Shown piece after piece: positions 1 to 7,042 of a stretch of DNA of 32,559 nt. Made by a program: the position numbers and the translations under genes. The first letter of the stretch is position 1. Each line of letters begins with the position of its first letter. The stretch spans positions 1 to 32,559 of the forward strand of contig CAMWMN010000013.1 of NCBI GenBank assembly GCA_947175385.1. The letters are read 5' to 3'. This stretch comes from an uncultured Clostridia bacterium. GTDB lineage: Bacteria; Bacillota; Clostridia; Oscillospirales; Ruminococcaceae. The notes beneath the pieces were generated by a model. That model worked only from the letters and a program-made list of their open reading frames with translations, did no database searches and had not been told where the DNA came from.

Positions 1-915
1 AACTGCACCTCGCTCAAAAGCGTGACTATCTCCGACAGTGTGACGAAGATCAGATCGCTCGTTTTTTCCGGTTGTACATCGCTCAAAAGCGTGACTATCC
101 CGGACGGCGTGACGAAGATCGGCATATGCGCTTTTTCCGGCTGCGACTCTCTCACAAGCGTAAATATCCCCAACGGCGTGACAAAGATTGACAAAAGTGC
201 TTTTGAGGGCTGCGCCTCACTCACAAGCGTGACTATCCCCAACAGCGTGACGGAGATTGGAGAGTCTGCTTTTTCCGACTGCGCCTCGCTCAAAAGCGTG
301 ATTATTCCCAACGGCGTGAAAACGATTCGCACTAAAACTTTTTACGGCTGCAAATTGCTTACAAGCGTGACTATTCCCGAAAGCGTGGAAAGTATTCAGG
401 CTTTGACTTTTTTCGGCTGCAAATCGCTTACAAACGTAACAATCCCCAGCCGCGTGACGGAGATTAATTACGATACGTTTCTCGGCTGCCCCTCTCTTAA
501 AACTGTGACTATTCCCAAAGGCGTGAAATGGGTCGGTCAGAATGCTTTTCGCGACTGCACCTTGCTTGAAACCGTGAACTACACGGGTTCAAAGGCGGAT
601 TGGGACAAAATCGAGAGTTACGGCGGAAACGACCCGCTTTATAAAGCCAAAATCAACTACAACTACAAACCGTCTAACACACCTGTTACCCCCAAGCCTG
701 AAAAGACCGTCTACAAATCTACAACAGATGTTGTGGGCGATGTTGACGGCGATGGTAAAACCAGTGCTAAAGACGCTACGGCAATTTTGAAATATATTGT
801 CGGACTTGCGGATTTTGAGGGCAACTCTATGAAAAACGCTCTTGTCACCGGCGGTAAAACACCCTCCGCAAGGGACGCTACGCAAATCCTCAAGAAGGCT
901 GTGGGTCTTGCGTAA
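1..915 (+). CDS. BspA-like leucine-rich-repeat protein with C-terminal dockerin-like module (5' partial)
   Basis: The reading frame is open from base 1, so the N-terminus and any signal peptide lie outside the window. The visible part has at least eight LRR_5 (BspA/Treponema type) repeats of 23 residues. They are encoded with an exact 69-bp period: the VTIP-type strand recurs at 22, 91, 160, 229, 298, 367, 436 and 505. A linker of about 50 residues containing a Pro/Thr/Lys-rich stretch follows, and then about 60 residues resembling a type I dockerin. Its first calcium loop (DVDGDGKTSAKDA) is canonical, but the second (around 840-880) lacks the expected aspartates. Such proteins are usually secreted or surface-bound; the dockerin suggests attachment to a cohesin-bearing scaffold, which is inference. 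It ends at TAA 913-915, facing a shared terminator. Confidence 0.88.
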   Translation, partial: NCTSLKSVTISDSVTKIRSLVFSGCTSLKSVTIPDGVTKIGICAFSGCDSLTSVNIPNGVTKIDKSAFEGCASLTSVTIPNSVTEIGESAFSDCASLKSVIIPNGVKTIRTKTFYGCKLLTSVTIPESVESIQALTFFGCKSLTNVTIPSRVTEINYDTFLGCPSLKTVTIPKGVKWVGQNAFRDCTLLETVNYTGSKADWDKIESYGGNDPLYKAKINYNYKPSNTPVTPKPEKTVYKSTTDVVGDVDGDGKTSAKDATAILKYIVGLADFEGNSMKNALVTGGKTPSARDATQILKKAVGLA

Positions 916-967
916 TTTCGCGCTTAAATCACCGTAAAACATAAAAACGGCGTTTCCCGTACGTACA

Positions 968-999
968 AAACTCCCCATTACCAACGTAATGGGGAGTTT
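968..999. terminator. Bidirectional terminator hairpin between convergent genes
   Basis: A perfect 14-bp inverted repeat (968-981 with 986-999, loop CAAC) lies in the 90-base gap between the LRR gene (ends 915, plus) and the lipoprotein gene (ends 1006, minus). The stem begins with AAA and ends with TTT, so it presents T residues after the hairpin on both strands, TTTT being clearest on the minus strand. It probably stops transcription from both sides. Confidence 0.75.
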
Positions 1000-1005
1000 G
1001 ATTCT

Positions 1006-1839
1006 CTAGTCGATTTCCCACCCGTAGAACCGCACTCGTTTGCGGTTCAGGCGGTGGTTTTCCAAATCGTAGATGTATTCATACTTAGCTATTTCATACG
1101 AATCCGGACGTCCGGTGGAGATTGTCAGATGTTGAACCATTCGTCCCGCGCTTTTGGGTTCGAGATGAGAGCCGCGCGGAGTGGAGGGCGCATCATTTTC
1201 GTACACAAGGATTTCGGTTATCTCGTTGTTTATTACCGCGAAAAACCGCGAATACTGCGGAACCTCCAGTTCACCGTTAATGTAGAAATCCAGCTCGATT
1301 ATATCGGGATACTCCGCCGTGCCGAACTGTCGATAGTTGGAAATCACCTCGCAGCCATAGGTCAGATTTTCCGTGACGCTGTTCATTATCAGGAATTTGT
1401 CATCACGCGGGATCTCAATATTCACAAGACCCGTCAGCTCACCGTGCAGACTCGATTTCAGGCGAAATTCTCCGTACAGAACTCCGTTTACATAGGTAGT
1501 TTTGTTATCGGGAGCGGCGGTTTGGTCGGCGGATTTTCTGCCCGTAATGTCAACGGTGTAGAACTTTCCGGCAGAATAAACACCCTCCACGGTGAAAGTA
1601 AGTTTGTTTTCGGAGAAACGCGGGGTAAGCGTTATTTCGGGGTCGGGCGCAGGGAGCAACGTGCTTTGCGGTATTGACGGTAAAACAACGCTTGATGTGG
1701 AGCGGGCAGGTTCGGAAACATTCCTGTACGCCGAGGAGCTTTCATCGTCAAAATACGCGGGCTGATAGGTTGCGTCCTCATAGCCGCACCCCGAAAGGCA
1801 CAGCATAACTGCCGCAATAACCGCCGCAATTCTTTTCAC
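1006..1839 (-). CDS. Predicted lipoprotein of unknown function
   Basis: 277 residues with a GTG start (complement of 1837-1839), preceded by a G-rich Shine-Dalgarno (AAGGGGGG) about 6 nt upstream. The N-terminus is a classic lipoprotein signal: Lys-Arg, a hydrophobic core, and a lipobox L-S-G-C with the cysteine at residue 18. Cleavage and lipidation would leave the protein on the outer face of the membrane. A Ser/Thr/Pro-rich spacer follows (about residues 30-70), then a beta-rich globular region with no motif I recognise. It starts 42 nt after the stop of the SUFU-domain gene, on the same strand, so the two are probably co-transcribed. The family is not identified. Confidence 0.8.
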   Translation of the reverse strand: MKRIAAVIAAVMLCLSGCGYEDATYQPAYFDDESSSAYRNVSEPARSTSSVVLPSIPQSTLLPAPDPEITLTPRFSENKLTFTVEGVYSAGKFYTVDITGRKSADQTAAPDNKTTYVNGVLYGEFRLKSSLHGELTGLVNIEIPRDDKFLIMNSVTENLTYGCEVISNYRQFGTAEYPDIIELDFYINGELEVPQYSRFFAVINNEITEILVYENDAPSTPRGSHLEPKSAGRMVQHLTISTGRPDSYEIAKYEYIYDLENHRLNRKRVRFYGWEID

Positions 1840-1881
1840 CGTATACCCCCCTTATCCCTTATCATAGAGTAATTCGGCAGA

Positions 1882-3948
1882 TTACTCTGATTCTTCCGAT
1901 TCCATAACGATTCCATCGCCAATAAAGCAGATGTGTCGTCCTTCTCCCACCGGCATAAACAGCGTGGAACGTTTTTCGTCAAATGTCAGTACGCACGGAG
2001 TTCCGCCGAGTTTTTCGGCACAAAGACGGTCAAGCTCGTCCAGATTTTCGTTTTCGGCGATGCCGAACGGTTCTGCGACGGTGAAGTGCTCCTTTGCCCA
2101 GACCAACAAATCGTGCGTGGGGATTTTCATTATCGCGATAGTTTCCAGCATTGGAATCAGCGCGCTGTCGAGCAGGTTTTCCAAGTCCTCCGCCGAGGTT
2201 ATCGATTCTTCATCGTTGATTATCAGCAGCAGCGGCGCGTAGTCTTTGTCCTTGGCGTCAGCCACGGCTTTTTTCAGGTCACGCGGCAAATCCTCGGGGA
2301 AGTTCGGAACAATACCCGAAATACCAAATTTTTCACCGACAGCCCGCACCAGATCCACCGACAAATCACGTTGATATGATGCAAACTGCGGGTAAAACGC
2401 GTTGTACGCGCGGTCTATATATTTCGACAAGCCTTGATAATAATCCTCGTCAAACGGCACGAACATATACGCTTCGTCTTGGAACTCCTCGGAGTTGTAC
2501 TTTTCCGTGCCGAAATACTTCTCGGCATAGTCGTCAACGTCCGCCGGGAAAAACGGCGGTTCGTCCGAATCGTCCCAGTTGTAATAATAGTGAGTAAATG
2601 CCGCGCCTACAAAGGAGAGCTGCGGTCTCTCCAACGCGCCGTGAAAGTATTCCGCAATGAACTCGCGAATATCGGTTTTTGTGCCGTCCAGAACGCCGTC
2701 AATCACATCCTGACAATATTGGTGAAATTCGGGCGCGACAAGGTCGTGCTCGATGCACCAACGCATAAATATCGCAATGTGATTGCAGCCGTTGATCGGC
2801 TCAAGCGGGAGCTTTTTCTCAGTGATTTTCTTGGAATGGTTTTCAATCAAGTCAATCAGCATTCCGTTGGAGGGGGTATACGCGGGGCAGCATTCGGGAC
2901 GGTTAATATCCACAATATGGTTGACATTCGACATTTTCTCTAATAGAGCGTGGGTGTCGTTGTCGATCTTATATGCCATTTCGCCGCGATATATCGGGAT
3001 AACCTCGAAAAAGTTTACCGTGTCGCCCGAGGGCAGAACGCATTTTTCCGCGCCGTCCTCAACGTCCTCGGGGTAAAGCAGCAAGGCGCCGCACAAATCG
3101 GTGTTTTCCGCATAGCGCGAGCGGTTATCCACGCTGTGCCCCCAACCAAGCCATGTATCGGAGTTGATGGGCAGCCGTGCCAGCTCTTTAAGCAGTCGAA
3201 TCGGCCAGAACCACTCGTTGCCGTTTTCGCCGACCTTCCAGTCGGGCGGCAGGCAGATAAGCAGTTCGGCGCGGCCGTATTCGTCCTCATCCAGCTCGGG
3301 CGGAATGCTCATAAGGTGCGCGCCCATACCCATTGTAATAAGGGTGTAATAATTGCGTTCTTCGGTGGGCGGAATGCACGCAATATCGCAGTGAATATCA
3401 GTAGAGTTTATCTCATGCAGAACAGTCGGGAAATCGCCGTAGTACTCCTTTATATGCTCCTCCAATGCGTCAATATCCTCATCGTCATACAGCTCCAGAT
3501 CCTCGTCATCGAAATCATCTTCATCATCGTCATCATCGTTGTCGTGAAGTCCGCTCTCGATAAGATCCATATATCTGTCCGCCTCTTCAAGAAGCTCTTT
3601 CGGCGGATTCAGGTTCATTCCGCGCGCAAGCTCCACCTTGGCGCGGCGGAGAATGTTAAGGCGCAATTCATCGTCCTCATCGCACTCGTCTTCGTTGGAG
3701 GTGTTATAAAGCGCGATTGCCAGCATAAAATGCCACGTAAAATCGCCGTCCATACGTCCGCGCTGATTCTCCAACACCGCGATTGCCTGTTTATATTCGC
3801 CGATATTCATATACGCGCCCGCAAGCCAACCGAGAATGTCATCGTCAAGCGCGCTTTCGGGCAGCTTTAGAATAGCCTCAATGATTTTTTCTTCCTCATC
3901 GTTTTCCTGCCATTCATTAAAGCGGTCAATCAGCTCGTTCATATTCAT
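1882..3948 (-). CDS. Large TPR / suppressor-of-fused (SUFU) domain protein
   Basis: 688 residues; ATG at 3946-3948 with a GGAGG-type Shine-Dalgarno 7 nt upstream. A second ATG two codons later is less well placed. Residues 1-133 look like helical TPR-type repeats (WLAGAYMNIGEYKQAI). Residues 136-165 are an extremely acidic Asp/Glu linker. Residues 166-352 match the bacterial SUFU domain, with the characteristic stretch from the ITMGMGAHLM segment through ELLICLPPDW (229-238) and WFWPIRLLKELARLP to GWGH. Residues 353-688 form one or two further domains that I cannot name with certainty, beginning with a conserved-looking NGCNHIAIFMRWCIEH helix. Bacterial SUFU domains are known mainly as immunity proteins of polymorphic toxins, but no toxin is adjacent. 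It probably belongs to an operon with the nimA-like gene (50 nt upstream) and the lipoprotein. Confidence 0.82.
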   Translation of the reverse strand: MNMNELIDRFNEWQENDEEEKIIEAILKLPESALDDDILGWLAGAYMNIGEYKQAIAVLENQRGRMDGDFTWHFMLAIALYNTSNEDECDEDDELRLNILRRAKVELARGMNLNPPKELLEEADRYMDLIESGLHDNDDDDDEDDFDDEDLELYDDEDIDALEEHIKEYYGDFPTVLHEINSTDIHCDIACIPPTEERNYYTLITMGMGAHLMSIPPELDEDEYGRAELLICLPPDWKVGENGNEWFWPIRLLKELARLPINSDTWLGWGHSVDNRSRYAENTDLCGALLLYPEDVEDGAEKCVLPSGDTVNFFEVIPIYRGEMAYKIDNDTHALLEKMSNVNHIVDINRPECCPAYTPSNGMLIDLIENHSKKITEKKLPLEPINGCNHIAIFMRWCIEHDLVAPEFHQYCQDVIDGVLDGTKTDIREFIAEYFHGALERPQLSFVGAAFTHYYYNWDDSDEPPFFPADVDDYAEKYFGTEKYNSEEFQDEAYMFVPFDEDYYQGLSKYIDRAYNAFYPQFASYQRDLSVDLVRAVGEKFGISGIVPNFPEDLPRDLKKAVADAKDKDYAPLLLIINDEESITSAEDLENLLDSALIPMLETIAIMKIPTHDLLVWAKEHFTVAEPFGIAENENLDELDRLCAEKLGGTPCVLTFDEKRSTLFMPVGEGRHICFIGDGIVMESEESE

Positions 3949-3998
3949 TTATAAATCCTCCGTAAGATTTTTGGATATGGTCAGAACACGTTCTTAAA

Positions 3999-4481
3999 TC
4001 ACCTGTTGGTGTTGTGTTCCTTGCAGCAGAATTCGTCTGCGGTGAGCTTCAGCACCGCAAAGCTGTTGAGCGTCTGCTCGGAGTATTTGGTATTTGCGGG
4101 ATTTCCGCCGTATTTCTTCATTATGAGATTAAGCCCCGTGATTTTGTCGATTCCCGTAACGGTTTCTATCATGCCTGTGCCGGTAATGGAGCGGTATTGC
4201 GCCTTGAATCCCAACGTGTTATCGCCCTCCTTGACAATATCGATCAGCTTGTCGATTTCAAATGCCGCGTTGTTGTCCGCCTTGAGCAAGTCCATTTTCT
4301 TGCCTTTTTCTTCGGTGCTGAAGTACAGCTCCAGCTTTCCGCCCTCAAGGTTATACCCGAAGCACATCGGAACGATATACGGGAATTTCCCGTCATTCAG
4401 ACCGATTCTGCACACGCGCGCCGCGCGCAGCAAATGCTCTATCTTGTCAAAATTTGTTATCTCTATATCCCTAGGTTCCAT
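3999..4481 (-). CDS. NimA-like pyridoxamine 5'-phosphate oxidase family flavoprotein
   Basis: 160 residues, ATG at 4479-4481 with Shine-Dalgarno AAGGAG 6 nt upstream. The sequence fits the small FMN-binding split-barrel family that includes nitroimidazole reductase NimA. It has a short N-terminal helix with Arg-rich ARVCRIGL, then GKFPYIVPMCFGY, LELYFSTEEKGKK and a YRSITGTGMIE strand. These are the usual barrel strands and flavin-phosphate contacts, at the usual length of about 155-165 residues. It probably binds FMN in the cytoplasm; the substrate is unknown, and the name does not by itself imply metronidazole resistance. It is the first gene of the minus-strand block. The 180-nt leader upstream contains a palindromic element at 4503-4597 and a plausible promoter at 4666-4694. 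Confidence 0.88.
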   Translation of the reverse strand: MEPRDIEITNFDKIEHLLRAARVCRIGLNDGKFPYIVPMCFGYNLEGGKLELYFSTEEKGKKMDLLKADNNAAFEIDKLIDIVKEGDNTLGFKAQYRSITGTGMIETVTGIDKITGLNLIMKKYGGNPANTKYSEQTLNSFAVLKLTADEFCCKEHNTNR

Positions 4482-4502
4482 AATTATCTCCTTATCTAAA
4501 TA

Positions 4503-4597
4503 GCAAATTCAAAACCGTGCACACCGCAGGTGTGCACTCGCCTGAGTGTCACGGTTCACGCTGCGTGTGTACCGCAACGCTCGCGTTTTGAATTTGC
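4503..4597 (-). repeat. Palindromic intergenic element E1 upstream of the nimA-like gene
   Basis: Outer arms are a perfect 13-bp inverted repeat (4503-4515 GCAAATTCAAAAC with 4585-4597). They enclose a second hairpin of 9 bp with a 3-nt loop (4517-4525 with 4529-4537) and a weaker third hairpin (about 4551-4575). Read toward the gene on the minus strand, the outer arm is followed by TATTTAGATAAGGAG, which is the Shine-Dalgarno of the nimA-like gene. The left arm is identical to the left arm of element E6a at 20207-20219. Confidence 0.75.
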
Positions 4598-4665
4598 ACG
4601 AGTCGCCGATAGGTTGTTTTGGATTAAAACTTACCAAACTGCGCCGCTTTAGGCGGCATTCCTTA

Positions 4666-4694
4666 ATTATCCATTGTCCATTCTACACTATCAA
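4666..4694 (-). promoter_or_regulatory. Candidate promoter for the nimA-like operon
   Basis: On the minus strand there is TTGATA (complement of 4689-4694), a 17-bp spacer and GATAAT (complement of 4666-4671). It lies directly after the rpsT terminator and reads toward the nimA-like gene. The transcript would start near 4659 and carry a leader of about 180 nt that includes a GCCGC/GCGGC hairpin (about 4641-4656) and element E1. Confidence 0.5.
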
Positions 4695-4733
4695 TTAAAA
4701 ACAATCACCCGCAAACCGAACGGTCTTGCGGGC
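4695..4733 (-). terminator. Rho-independent terminator of rpsT
   Basis: Just past the rpsT stop, the minus strand folds as CCCGCAA-(G)-ACCG / CGGT-TTGCGGG (4708-4732, one bulged base). A T-rich run follows (complement of 4696-4701). Distance and form fit an intrinsic terminator for rpsT. Confidence 0.75.
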
Positions 4734-4760
4734 GGAAACATAGCCGTAAAGCGTTAAGCA

Positions 4761-5000
4761 TTAAGCGTTTGCTTTCTTTGCGAGCTGGGACTTCAGGCGA
4801 GCGGCCTTGTTCTTGTGGATAAGACCCTTACCCGCAGCCTTGTCTACATTGATGCTTGCAGCCTTGATGGTGTCAGCATCAGCGCCCTCCGCGCGTGCCT
4901 TCTTGATGGAGGTTCTCAAAGCGGACTTTGCAGCCTTGTTCGCCTCGGTTCTCTCCTTAGAGATAAGAACTCTCTTCTTAGCGGATTTGATGTTCGGCAT
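4761..5000 (-). CDS. rpsT: 30S ribosomal protein S20
   Basis: 79 residues, highly basic, all-helical sequence beginning MPNIKSAKKRVLISKERT, the typical S20 N-terminus. The length is slightly shorter than Bacillus S20 (about 88). S20 is a primary 16S rRNA-binding protein of the 30S body. The start ATG (4998-5000) has a strong AGGAGGTG Shine-Dalgarno. The gene stands alone on the minus strand, divergent from gpr as in many Firmicutes, with its own promoter (5221-5249), a structured leader of about 210 nt and a terminator (4695-4733). Confidence 0.97.
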   Translation of the reverse strand: MPNIKSAKKRVLISKERTEANKAAKSALRTSIKKARAEGADADTIKAASINVDKAAGKGLIHKNKAARLKSQLAKKANA

Positions 5001-5289
5001 TTCTGTTCACCTCCTATTTTAATTGCAGCCGCGAATCGGGCAATAGTGACTTCGCATTTGCTGCGTCACCCTCACTCGCTTTCGCAAGTTGCGTCTTGAA
5101 TTAATTCAATCCGTATTTTACGAGCTTTTTCGGGAAATCTTTATATATATTCACCAAAAATCCCCGTAAGACTACACAAATTTTTGTAGCACCCATTTGG
5201 ATTATTTTACAGTACATTTCATTATAACATATTAATTTCAAAATTTCAAGGGGTTTTAGAAAATTTTTTACGAAATTTGGAGGAATTTT
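5001..5289. promoter_or_regulatory. Divergent rpsT-gpr intergenic region with structured rpsT leader
   Basis: 289 bases without a gene. It carries the rpsT promoter on the minus strand. In the rpsT leader near 5046-5098 there are small hairpins: minus-strand CTTGC-GAAA-GCGAG with a GNRA-type loop, and GTGAC/GTCAC enclosing GCGAAG. These resemble the loop motifs of the elements in the ribosomal operon. For gpr I see only the Shine-Dalgarno (GGAGG at 5280-5284). A CATATTA at 5229-5235 resembles a sporulation sigma-G -10 box, but I find no convincing -35 for it. Confidence 0.55.
5221..5249 (-). promoter_or_regulatory. rpsT promoter (sigma-A type)
   Basis: On the minus strand: TTGAAA (complement of 5244-5249), 17-bp spacer, TATAAT (complement of 5221-5226), with TG one base upstream of the -10 (extended -10). 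Transcription would start near 5214, giving a leader of roughly 210 nt ahead of rpsT. Confidence 0.75.
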
Positions 5290-6003
5290 ATGGATAAAAG
5301 CGGATTGGCTTTTGAAGCGGCAGCGATTGTGACGGATTCGGCGGGAATTGAATCCGCCTCGCGGAAAATCGGCGAGGTGAAAATCACCGATGTGAAAATC
5401 AGCCGCGCCGCGTCTGTCCGAACCGGCAAGCAGTTCGGACGTTATATCACGCTGGAGGGCGCGCCCTATGCACAAGGAATGTCATCGCTGCTGCGGCGCG
5501 CATTGGAGCAAGTGATTCCGCCGCGTGGTCGGATTTTCGCGGTCGGCTTGGGGAATCCCGATATAACACAGGACAGGCTCGGTGCGGCGGTTATCCGCTC
5601 GGTGACGGTTCGGCACGGCGGGAAATACTCGTTGTGCGCCCTTGAAACTGACGTAATGGCAAAGACGGGGCTTGAAACGGCTCGGCTGGTCAAGGCGGCA
5701 GCTCGTGAATTTCGCGCGGATTGCGTAATCGCCGTGGACGCGCTGACGTGCAGCACCCCGAAATACATCGGTAAGACGGTTCAGGTGAGCGATGCGGGGA
5801 TCATTCCCGGTTCGGGCGTAACGGCGGCGCGCGATGAGCTTTCTCGCGAACGGCTGGGGATTCCCGTGGCGGCGGTCGGAGTACCCACGGTCGCCGCGTA
5901 TCGGCAAGAGGACGGCTTTATGATTGCTCCCACAGATTCGGACGCGCTGGTAAAAATCTGGACGGAGGTCATCGCGGGGGCAATCGACGAAATAGTCGGT
6001 TGA
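5290..6003 (+). CDS. gpr: Germination protease GPR (spore endopeptidase)
   Basis: 237 residues; ATG preceded by GGAGG at 5280-5284. GPR is the aspartic-type peptidase of family A25 that degrades small acid-soluble spore proteins during germination. Family hallmarks seen: AVGLGNPDITQDRLG (residues 84-98), ALETDVMAKTGLET, VIAVDALTCSTPKYIG and VSDAGIIPGSGV followed by ELSRERLGIPVAAVGVPTV. The two aspartates equivalent to the catalytic pair reported for Bacillus GPR appear to be Asp95 and Asp150. The protein is much shorter than the Bacillus enzyme (about 370), ending soon after the conserved core. The N-terminal region around residue 16, where the pro-peptide is cleaved in Bacillus, is present in reduced form. 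The gene implies an endospore former. Its sporulation promoter is not resolved. Confidence 0.93.
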   Translation: MDKSGLAFEAAAIVTDSAGIESASRKIGEVKITDVKISRAASVRTGKQFGRYITLEGAPYAQGMSSLLRRALEQVIPPRGRIFAVGLGNPDITQDRLGAAVIRSVTVRHGGKYSLCALETDVMAKTGLETARLVKAAAREFRADCVIAVDALTCSTPKYIGKTVQVSDAGIIPGSGVTAARDELSRERLGIPVAAVGVPTVAAYRQEDGFMIAPTDSDALVKIWTEVIAGAIDEIVG

Positions 6004-6120
6004 CAGTTAGAGCGCCCATATAATAATGTATACCTCTTGAATATACGCTCTGTATATTTTGCCTGAAATCCACGAAGAAAAAATTACCGCCTGGCTATTT
6101 GTCCCGCGCTTTTGGACTAA

Positions 6121-6139
6121 TTTGTGCAAGTTGCACAAA
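6121..6139. promoter_or_regulatory. Operator-like dyad upstream of the S10 promoter
   Basis: TTTGTGCA-AGT-TGCACAAA is a perfect 8-bp dyad around a 3-base centre, 62 bases upstream of the -35 box of the S10 promoter. It is followed by A residues on the plus strand and has no T-run on either strand, so it is not an intrinsic terminator. It could be a protein-binding site; no regulator is suggested by the context. Confidence 0.3.
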
Positions 6140-6200
6140 AAATCGCGCGAAATTGGCAGAATATTCTCTGCGAAATTGGAATAAAATTTTGCTTTAGTGC

Positions 6201-6229
6201 TTGAAAATAAAGGATAAATGTGTTAAAAT
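6201..6229 (+). promoter_or_regulatory. Promoter of the S10-spc-alpha ribosomal supercluster
   Basis: TTGAAA (6201-6206), 17-bp spacer, TAAAAT (6224-6229), with TG one base before the -10. It is the only good sigma-A promoter seen ahead of rpsJ. The predicted start near 6236 leaves a 370-nt structured leader. Confidence 0.75.
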
Positions 6230-6608
6230 AAACAATGGCGGCTGTGTATAACTATACACGGTGGTCGGCGATGAAGTCGGAGGTTGCGCGGGATTCTGCG
6301 GTAATTTCGATGGAGAAGTCCGGGTTGAACTCGGGCGAAAAGTTTTCGCGGCGCGGTTTCCTTTTCGGAATCAGTTAAAGTGTCCGAAAGATTTCGGATA
6401 ACTAACGTGTTATTTCTTGAATGGTGAAACACACGGCGCGGTGGATTTTTCAAATTAAGCCTTCGCCGGCAATGCGGACGTTTGCGCAAACGTTCGCAAA
6501 GAGAAATCCGATTCCGGGAGAAGTTACTCACTTCCAATCGGAGCAGAGCAAATTCGGCGCGCGTTGTCGGATTTGCTCTCAAAATCAGAAGAAAGGTTGA
6601 AAAATCAA

Positions 6609-6917
6609 ATGGCAAACGAGAAGGTAAGAATCAAAGTTAAGGGTTACGAGCATAGCGTGGTTGACGCTGCGGCTGCAAAAATTGTTGACGCGGCTAAGCG
6701 CGGCGGCGCGAGAGTTGCGGGTCCGATTCCGCTTCCTACGGGAAAGCAGGTCGTAACCATTCTGAGAGCGGTTCACAAGTATAAGGATTCCCGTGAGCAG
6801 TTCGAGCTGAGAACTCACAAGCGCCTTATCGATGTGATTCATCCCACTCAGAAAACCATCGAGGCTCTCCAGAGTCTGGAGCTGCCCGCAGGTGTAGAGA
6901 TTTCAATGGACATCTAA
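6609..6917 (+). CDS. rpsJ: 30S ribosomal protein S10 / NusE
   Basis: 102 residues, the usual S10 length (102-105). The start is ATG 6609 ([13 protein letters not shown]), preceded by GAAAGG; an in-frame start 45 bases upstream would add residues foreign to the family. Typical segments are [14 protein letters not shown], the long loop [16 protein letters not shown], and [10 protein letters not shown] at the end. S10 belongs to the 30S head and also acts as NusE in antitermination. First gene of the supercluster. Confidence 0.97.
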   Translation: MANEKVRIKVKGYEHSVVDAAAAKIVDAAKRGGARVAGPIPLPTGKQVVTILRAVHKYKDSREQFELRTHKRLIDVIHPTQKTIEALQSLELPAGVEISMDI

Positions 6918-6939
6918 TTATAGATTCGATTGGAGTTAT

Positions 6940-7015
6940 GTTGGCAAACGCCTTGGCGTCCGCCAACCACTAACCAAGCGTCGAAAGACGTGAGGTCATG
7001 TTGAGGAAACTCAAC
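6940..7015 (+). promoter_or_regulatory. Three-hairpin element between rpsJ and rplC
   Basis: Three consecutive hairpins fill the rpsJ-rplC gap. The first is GTTGGC...GCCAAC (6940-6967) with an inner ACGC-CTTG-GCGT. The second is CGTC-GAAA-GACG (6979-6990). The third is GTTGAG-GAAA-CTCAAC (7000-7015). The last two have GNRA tetraloops. The first and third are each preceded by ATGTTG and followed by a CAACCA-type segment with TAACCAA, so they look like diverged copies. They end 13 nt before the rplC Shine-Dalgarno. Confidence 0.65.
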
Positions 7016-7042
7016 CAATAACCAAAAGGAGGATATGCCGAA

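Larger units (their letters stand above)
6004..6608 (+). promoter_or_regulatory. 605-base gpr-rpsJ intergenic region: S10 operon promoter and long leader
   Basis: No credible gene is present. Features seen: a possible weak terminator after gpr (6009-6014 with 6046-6051); a dyad TTTGTGCA-AGT-TGCACAAA at 6121-6139; the S10 promoter at 6201-6229; and a leader of about 370 nt. The leader has hairpins GTGTATA/TATACAC (6244-6259), TCCGAAA/TTTCGGA (6383-6398), a 10-bp stem with GCGC loop (6474-6497) and an 11-bp stem with GAGCAAAT arms (6546-6556 with 6568-6578) just before the rpsJ Shine-Dalgarno. Ribosomal-protein autoregulation is plausible but not shown. Confidence 0.7.

Noticed and set aside
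1-575. 69-bp direct repeats that might suggest a CRISPR or satellite array
   Set aside because: The repeats are coding, keep frame exactly and translate to 23-residue LRR units; there are no spacers.
2950-3870. Plus-strand open frame of 306 codons inside the SUFU-domain gene
   Set aside because: Antisense to a well-supported gene with SUFU and TPR signatures; Val/Ile/Gln-rich random-looking product.
6564-6608. In-frame N-terminal extension of rpsJ
   Set aside because: Fifteen extra residues not seen in S10; the ATG at 6609 gives the family length and has GAAAGG upstream.
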